Shown here piece after piece: positions 58,892 to 64,000 of a stretch of DNA of 64,000 bases. The notes beneath the pieces were generated by a model. It was not told the DNA's origin, ran no database searches, and worked only from the letters and a program-made list of their open reading frames with translations. The stretch is from Hofstenia miamia (Eukaryota; Xenacoelomorpha; Acoela; Hofsteniidae), in the NCBI GenBank assembly GCA_900660155.1, contig CABFPE010000448.1, positions 423,441 to 487,440 on the forward strand, written 5' to 3'. A program made the translations under genes and the position numbers. Within the stretch, counting starts at the first letter, position 1. The number at the start of each line of letters is the position of its first letter.

Positions 58892-59042
58892 ATGCTACAC
58901 GAAAAACTTTTGTCGCCGATTTTTGTCGTCCGAACGAACAACTTTTGTCACCAACTTTTGTTGTTGGTTTGGTATGGTACACGAACAACTTTAGTCATTT
59001 AGTTTTGGACAAAAGTTTTGATAAAAGTTGTTCGTGTAGCAT
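58892..59042. repeat. foldback repeat 3, possible Harbinger left end
   Basis: Inverted ends ATGCTACACGAAAAACTTTT and, reversed from the right, ATGCTACACGAACAACTTTT. The inside is built from variants of ACAACTTTTGTC in both orientations. It lies 385 bp before the MADF start codon and may be the left terminus of the autonomous Harbinger element or a MITE derived from it. Confidence 0.75.
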
Positions 59043-59427
59043 AGTGTTACAACAACTTTTTATTATTTCAGTTAATTCATTGTAAAATATTTAAGAAAGA
59101 ATTACAAGAATATCCGAATATGCAGAAATATTTATAATATGAAATATTAATATTGCTCATTTAACAACAGTTGAACTAAAATATTAAAATATTTTTCAAT
59201 ATTAAATTTTTGGAATATGCATTAGCAACAAGCTATTTTATGTTATATTTTAATGTGTTTATTCAAAGAACATATATTGTTTCAATATCTGTATTCGTAT
59301 TTTCTTGACTATTATTAAACCTCGCCTGATGAAATGTGCTTGTTTACATTCCTAAATGAGTGATTGTAATAATGACCTTGGATTTGAGCGGCAAATTGCA
59401 TAATTATAGCGCGCATTTCACTAAAGC

Positions 59428-59587
59428 ATGGAGATGTCATCAGTGTGGTCCCATGAAGATCTTATTAAATTAATTGAAATGGTCGAAGAAAAACATTCAG
59501 TGTGGGATGTTTCTTCTGATGACTATATGAATAGGGATGCAAAACAAGGAGCCTATTTAAACATTGCAAACGCTCTTGGAAAGTCAG
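59428..59587 (+). CDS. Harbinger MADF-BESS protein, exon 1
   Basis: ATG at 59428; 53 codons plus one base before the donor TCAG|GTATGA. It encodes the first helix pair of a MADF (Myb/SANT-like) DNA-binding domain: WSHEDLIKLIEMVEEKHSVW, then DDYMNRDAKQGAYLNIANAL. Such proteins help Harbinger transposases bind the element ends and enter the nucleus. Reading on past the donor (to 59844) gives no MADF sequence, while exon 2 supplies the missing helix, so splicing is preferred. Confidence 0.8.
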
Positions 59588-59889
59588 GTATGATGAAACT
59601 TTATAGCGGAAATAAATGGCATCTTATCAATGAAGTTTCACGAAGTGTTCAGAAAATCTATGCAGTAATAATTGGGTTTTTTAATAAAGAAAGCATACGC
59701 AACCTAAATTTAATTTCTGATTTATTAGATACAATAAATTCATTTTATTATAATATCAAACTAATTTTTATTGATATAAAAATAGTACATTTCTTATATA
59801 CATATTTAAAGATTTTTTATAATCAGCATGATATATTTCTTTAATTATCTGTATGTAAAAGTTCAAAAGCACCAAATTTTGTTGTTTAG

Positions 59890-60038
59890 CACATGATGTG
59901 AAGAAATGGTCAAATTTGCGAACATAGTATTCTCGGGAATTCAAGTGTGAGAGGGCCGATAAGTCAAAATGGAATTATTACAATAATTTACAATTCCTTA
60001 GAGATTCCTTGACGAGTCGATCTTCAATTTCTACATTG
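59890..60038 (+). pseudogene. Harbinger MADF-BESS protein, exon 2 (one stop)
   Basis: Acceptor TTGTTTAG before 59890; donor TTG|GTAAGA after 60038; 149 bp, joining exon 1 in phase 1. It encodes AHDVKKWSNLRT, a TAG stop, YSREFKCERADKSKWNYYNN and LQFLRDSL. This is the third helix of the MADF domain (V-K-x-K-W-x-x-L-R-x-x-Y-x-R-E) and the following W-x-Y-Y-x-x-L-x-F-L. The stop stands where the family commonly has a polar residue such as Gln, one base from CAG, so it looks like a simple point mutation. Confidence 0.8.
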
Positions 60039-60117
60039 GTAAGATATAATTTACAAATATAAACAATGGAATTTATTGCAATATAATTGAAAGTTTTACA
60101 AAGAACTTAATCTAAGA

Positions 60118-60857
60118 TTACATTTGATTTTGCCATGATACAGCACCAAATTCATTGAAATGATTTTTAAAATTTTCTCTAATTTGTCTGCCCTGAAGTG
60201 ATGAATTGTTAGTATTTTGGCTGGAAATCGTATTCATTTGTGGCAAATTTTTGAAATCAATATCAGATAATGCATTTCTTTCACATTGGCTGTTCTTTAA
60301 TAAGTAATTGTGAAGTAAACACAGACTGATAGTTAAGCGACAAACTTTTTCAGGAGACAGTGGAATTGGCGAAAAAATACACGAAATTCATTAGACAAAA
60401 TGCCAAATGCATTTTCCACTGTTCTAAGAGCACGTGATAATCTATAATTAAAAACTCGCTGCTTGTGATCAAGGTTCTTTCCTGGGAATGGTTTAATTAA
60501 AAATTGCGAAATGCTGCATCAGCTATCATAAACATTGGCATTTGATCAGGATTGCAACCAATGATCTCTTTATCTGCTGGAATACAAAGTGAATCTGACT
60601 GAATTGCAGATAATAATGATGATTCAGCCTACACACATGCATCATTGACTCTTCCGTTTGTTCCCACGTCAAGATACATAAATTGATTTTGTGCATTTAT
60701 TAAATCGACCTTTGTCATTGTGAAACTGCGAACCGCTTTTTGATGGCAATTTGATCGTAACATGTTTTCCATCAAGAGAGCCTAAAACATTTGGAAAATC
60801 CCATAGACTTTCAAAATCATTGGCAACGTTTATCCATTCTTCTTCATTATGTGGTAG
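60118..60857 (-). pseudogene. Harbinger transposase, catalytic exon
   Basis: Acceptor TTTTTATTTAG before 60857; stop TAA at 60120-60118. Blocks in order: PHNEEEWINVANDFESLWDF, PNVLGSLDGKHVTIKLP (first catalytic Asp), frameshift, FMYLDVGTNGRVNDA, MPMFMIADAAFRNF (second Asp), frameshift, IKPFPGKNLDHKQRVFNYRL, SRALRTVENAFGILSNEFRV (catalytic Glu), frameshift, LSPEKVCRLTISLCLLHNYL, and a tail to SWQNQM. All three acidic residues survive, but at least three frameshifts and a stop kill the gene. It lies wholly inside intron 2 of the MADF gene. Confidence 0.85.
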
Positions 60858-61218
60858 CTAAATAAAAATTGCAGTACAATTTAGAACTTACATTTATGTT
60901 ATGTGCATTCACATTGCCACAATGTAATGTAATATAAATAAATGTATAAAACATTGTCGGAAAAGTTTATGTATTGATTTTGCACAAAATTTAAAATGCT
61001 TTCTTTTGAATTTTATTTTAGGCTCAAGAAATTGAAGCAGTAGATGTGGAAACTCCTGCGAATCCTCGAAAAAAGTCAAAGATTTCCTCTGATAAGTTTT
61101 TAGACAGAGGATTGAGAATCCTAGAAACTCAATCTGAACATGATGATATCGCATCTTTCTGTATTTCTTTGGCACAACAAATAAGGCGGTTGTCATTGCC
61201 TGATCAAGTTGTTGCTAA

Positions 61219-63303
61219 CAGGGATGTACATTTTGTGTTTTTCCTCAATTAAACAAGTTTTTTTTGTTTTTTTGAAAAAAAACATGTTCTTTTCACGAAA
61301 ATGTTTTTTTAAATAAATAAACAACAATTATTCTTTTAATTGTTTATAAAGAAATGAAAGTTTTTGGGCTTTTGCCCTAAACTTGCCATAATTCAATCCC
61401 ATTGTTGAGAAGTGTCTCTCAAGTCCAGCAGAACTGCACACAGCCGATCCCAACTTTTCAGCCATATTTGCAAAGGTGGCATCAAAACCGAGACGAATGC
61501 CTGCTTTCCACCAAGCATCAGGCGATGAAATACCTATACCAGTAAAACCAGAATAAAGTGGGTGATCTGCCATAAAACGTGTAAGTTCTTCCATCATGTG
61601 ATCTTTGCTAAGATCTTTAATGTAAGAAATAGCAGTGGTGACTTCCGCGGGACAGAGATTTTCCTTTATATATTGGTTATAAGAGATTAGCGCTTCGCTT
61701 GGCGACTAAGCTTTGGTATTCATCAGGTATCTTTTCTTTCAATTCCGACCATATTTCTACGACGTCACCAAGTAGGCACAAATTAGACTGAAATTTATTC
61801 AATGCATCGGAAATTGGCTTCAACAATAGTAACTGATCTGATACACAATGTTTCACCGATATTTCCTCCATGTATTTGTAAATTTGGTCTGTTTTCTTCG
61901 AGCACTCATGCACGATACATACTATAGTTGTCCAATTTTGCTGGAAGTAGTCAAGTGTTGCCATTAGAGAGTTCCATCGCACTTCTGTTGGCAGGGGCGC
62001 CCGTTGAAATTTCCTCGCTTTTACAGCAGCTGAAGCAGCATGATTATTGCGTAAAAATTTCATAATTGCTATGATTTTGTTGTTAATTTGTTTATTACAA
62101 TCAGTCTGGGCAACATCCTTCGCTAACAAATTCATGAAATGAGCTAAACACCCATACACATGAAGATCGGGTTTACTACTTTTGATAACACAACTTCCTA
62201 CTTTCACCTTCTAGTCTTCCTCTATTTCTAGGATCTGCTCTTCCAGAAGTTTACCAAGATAATCCATCGTATGCTTTTGGCCACTAGTATCGATTGTATT
62301 TATCAGGTACGAGCTACCACCAGCATAAAACGAGACACCAATTATCGGATCATTCGTAACATTAAACAAACCATCAATTGCAACGGTGGCAGGAAGTCCT
62401 TGAACTTTTTTAACTACCTTTTGTTTTTCCAACTGAAATATTTCCTCCAACAACGGACCTGCAATTGTTCTGCGGTCTGGGATTTTCGTGCCTGGTCGCA
62501 GCATTTCGATTAATTTCTTCAGCTGTCCATTTTCAGTAGCCAAGAAAGGGGTGTTGGTCGCAATTAAATATCGAGTGAGCTGCAAATCTAGTGCGTGCTG
62601 TTTGTCAGTATTGGTGCTTATCAAACCAAGAGTAGTCTGGCGCATACATACATTTTTAGCAGCAGAAGGACCCGGAATATCTTCACTTGTGCTTCTACAT
62701 TTCGATTTATGGGCTTGCATTCTCGCTACTAATGGAACAATGTCAACTTCGCAAATGTTACACTGTGCCCTCGAGTTTCCGTTCAATTGGATTTCATTGA
62801 AATATTGCCAGATAGGATCTTTTTGACGCGGCATTTCAAAGATCTGAAAAATATTATACATAAGAGTGGAAATTAGTAAGTGGAAAAATTATTATCAATT
62901 AGATTAAATTATCATTACACGCATTTTTTTAAGAACCCCTATATATGAACACGGATTAATAACAATTTAAGAACACATGTAGCTGATAGGCAGGCGCGCA
63001 CCACGTTGTGTAAATAAGCGGCCAGTAACTAAGAAGCAGCGAGTCTCAATTTGGTAGTTATTAAGAAGCACGGAGTACTGTTGGCCATGCACAATTAAGA
63101 ACACCGAGCCTCGCAAAATCGCAATGCTCTTATAAAAAAATGCGTGTATCTGTTAACTAAATCAATATGTAAGTACCAATAAATTTAAATCATCCAGTGT
63201 ATTGAGTCCGGTTGCATTTCCTATTCTAATCAGAAGTGTATAGGAAAAAACATGGGTTTTTTTCATCTGCTTTAAACTGTTTTAAACAAATTTGACATCC
63301 CTG
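61219..63303 (-). mobile_element. hAT element inserted in MADF exon 3
   Basis: 2085 bp with terminal CAGGGATGT at the left and its reverse complement ACATCCCTG at the right. It is flanked by the identical octamer GTTGCTAA (61211-61218 and 63304-63311), the 8-bp target duplication of hAT elements. It carries a damaged transposase on the minus strand. Confidence 0.97.
61328..62834 (-). pseudogene. hAT transposase with BED finger, damaged
   Basis: Starts MPRQKDPIWQYFNEIQLNGN at 62834. BED finger: CNICEVDIVPL...HKSKC (C-x2-C...H-x4-C). Then the catalytic region PATVAIDGLFNVTNDPIIGV (first Asp). After LLEEQILEIEED come one TAG stop and KVKVGSCV, but the usual T-D-N-A-A-N block with the second Asp is missing through an in-frame deletion. 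It resumes SSKPDLHVYGCLAHFMNLLA, then RAPLPTEVRWNSLMATLDYF. Near 61600-61680 there is a frameshift; the C-terminus has PDAWWKAGIRLGFDATFANM and SSAGLERHFSTMGLNYGKFR (Glu and dimerisation) before TAA at 61330-61328. Inactive, but recently so. Confidence 0.88.
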
Positions 63304-63520
63304 GTTGCTAAAGTGCGAATTTTGCAAGTACTCAACGAACTTGAATTTCCGAGAACTGCCATTTTTCAATATGGTTACCAAGGAACTGTTTCACCACCAA
63401 CAGCACCAGGATATACTTTGAAAATTTAACGTTTTCTTCACATATATTTTTTAGTTTTACAGTTCATGTCTTGCAATTTTTTATTGTTTTTTACATATAT
63501 ATAAATTTATAACATCTTAC

Positions 63521-63890
63521 CTGTATTTCGTTTTTAAGTTTATTTGAAATTACATCAGCAACGTCAGAAATGATTTCTGATACTGTCTGTCATGATTTCT
63601 GATACTGTCTGGCTTCCAATTCTAAATGTATAACTCAAGCTGATAAAGCTTTCACCAGTCGCAGCATATCGTAAGAAAATAGCAAAACGGACTTCTGTTG
63701 AAATGGATAGCCTCATGTTAGTCTGACGTTTTTCAATGTTAGGGCCAATAATGGTTAAAATTTAAGTAAATTCAGTTGCACTCATCCGTAAGAAATTGCG
63801 ATATGCATAGGGATCCGTTAATTTCAATTCAGAAATCAGTTTTAATGATTCTAGCCATGGGCGGACCCACCATTTTTTTCACGCTTTTGA
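63521..63890 (-). pseudogene. Harbinger transposase, N-terminal exon
   Basis: Reading leftwards: KKWWVRPWLESLKLISELKL, DPYAYRNFLRMSATEFT, a stop, then GPNIEKRQTNMRLSISTEVR and FAIFLRYAATGESFISLSYT, the typical W-W-V-R-P and helix-turn-helix parts of Harbinger transposases. A 22-bp tandem duplication near 63577-63620 (ATCAGAAATCATGACAGACAGT type) shifts the frame. It ends SDVADVISNKLKNEIQ at the donor CAG|GTAAGATG (63521-63514), phase 0, joining the catalytic exon at 60857. The upstream end of this exon is approximate. Confidence 0.8.
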
Positions 63891-64000
63891 CCACTTTTTA
63901 CTTGAAACAATTTACTGATTGTGCAAGCGGTAAATGTTGGATTTTTATATCTGCTAGCCAGCAGTAAGAACATTAGTCACCTCCCGCGAATCTGCGCATA

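Larger units (their letters stand above)
61022..63429 (+). pseudogene. Harbinger MADF-BESS protein, exon 3, split by hAT
   Basis: Acceptor TTTTATTTTAG before 61022 (phase 0). Coding 61022-61218 then 63312-63429. The first part gives AQEIEAVDVETPANPRKKSK and DDIASFCISLAQQIRRLSLP, the BESS-like interaction motif at the C-terminus of MADF proteins. The hAT insertion follows DQVVA. Beyond the insertion, the frame continues exactly, VRILQVLNELEFPRTAIFQY to TAA at 63427-63429. This exon lies in the antisense intron of the transposase gene. Confidence 0.85.
58892..64000. mobile_element. two-gene PIF/Harbinger element, right end outside window
   Basis: The element carries a plus-strand MADF-BESS gene and a minus-strand DDE transposase, the standard gene pair of many animal Harbinger elements. 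The left boundary is inferred from the foldback at 58892; the right end is not reached. A hAT element (61219-63303) is inserted. Both genes are damaged, so the copy is not autonomous. Confidence 0.6.

Noticed and set aside
59588-59844. Direct read-through of MADF exon 1 to a stop at 59844
   Set aside because: The read-through tail has no MADF sequence, whereas the exon at 59890 continues the domain in phase.
1-64000. tRNA, rRNA, CRISPR array or prokaryotic operon
   Set aside because: No cloverleaf, rRNA-like or regularly spaced repeat structure was seen, and introns plus eukaryotic transposons exclude a prokaryotic source.

Overview
The window is a piece of an AT-rich invertebrate animal genome. 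Three things point that way: split genes with GT/AG introns, a recognisable animal transporter gene, and a dense mixed load of DNA transposons and LINEs of the kinds common in arthropods and cnidarians. I cannot assign a phylum. Two scaffold gaps (143 and 1000 N) and two single N positions are present.

Only two host-type genes can be supported. One, on the minus strand, is the 3' part of a proton/myo-inositol cotransporter (SLC2A13/HMIT type). Three exons lie at 53290-53055, 52481-52329 and 43154-42985; they join in frame, and upstream exons were not found. Its 9.2-kb last intron is filled with transposons. The other, on the plus strand, is a small two-exon coiled-coil protein gene of unknown function (30955-31422, 31860-32003).

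Layout. 1-12.7 kb: mostly featureless AT-rich DNA with two Tc1-type elements (7263-8551, 9124-10712) and one short TIR element. 12.7-17.9 kb: two convergent, decayed LINEs meeting at a (TTA)n tract, a suspect duplication around a single N, then a 1-kb gap. 18-26 kb: small non-autonomous elements (hAT, pogo, Harbinger types), a near-identical 1.26-kb direct duplication and a 0.26-kb tandem duplication. 26.8-33.6 kb: a decayed copy of an unnamed repetitive gene family, a hAT-derived element, the coiled-coil gene and a LINE 3' fragment. 36.7-42.2 kb: LINE fragments around an intact 979-codon reverse transcriptase gene with a YLDD active site and a C-terminal restriction-like endonuclease. 43-53.3 kb: the transporter gene, with an intact mariner element (45337-46739) and a Tc1/mariner element nested in a decayed hAT element in its last intron. 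53.9-58.2 kb: a decayed CR1-like LINE and another unnamed transposase-like relic. 58.1-64 kb: foldback repeats and a PIF/Harbinger element that runs off the right edge.

The most interesting structure is that Harbinger element. Its MADF-BESS accessory gene (plus) and its transposase gene (minus) have interlocked exons: the last exon of each lies inside an intron of the other. A hAT element with a perfect 8-bp target duplication is inserted in the last MADF exon. Removing it restores the reading frame exactly.
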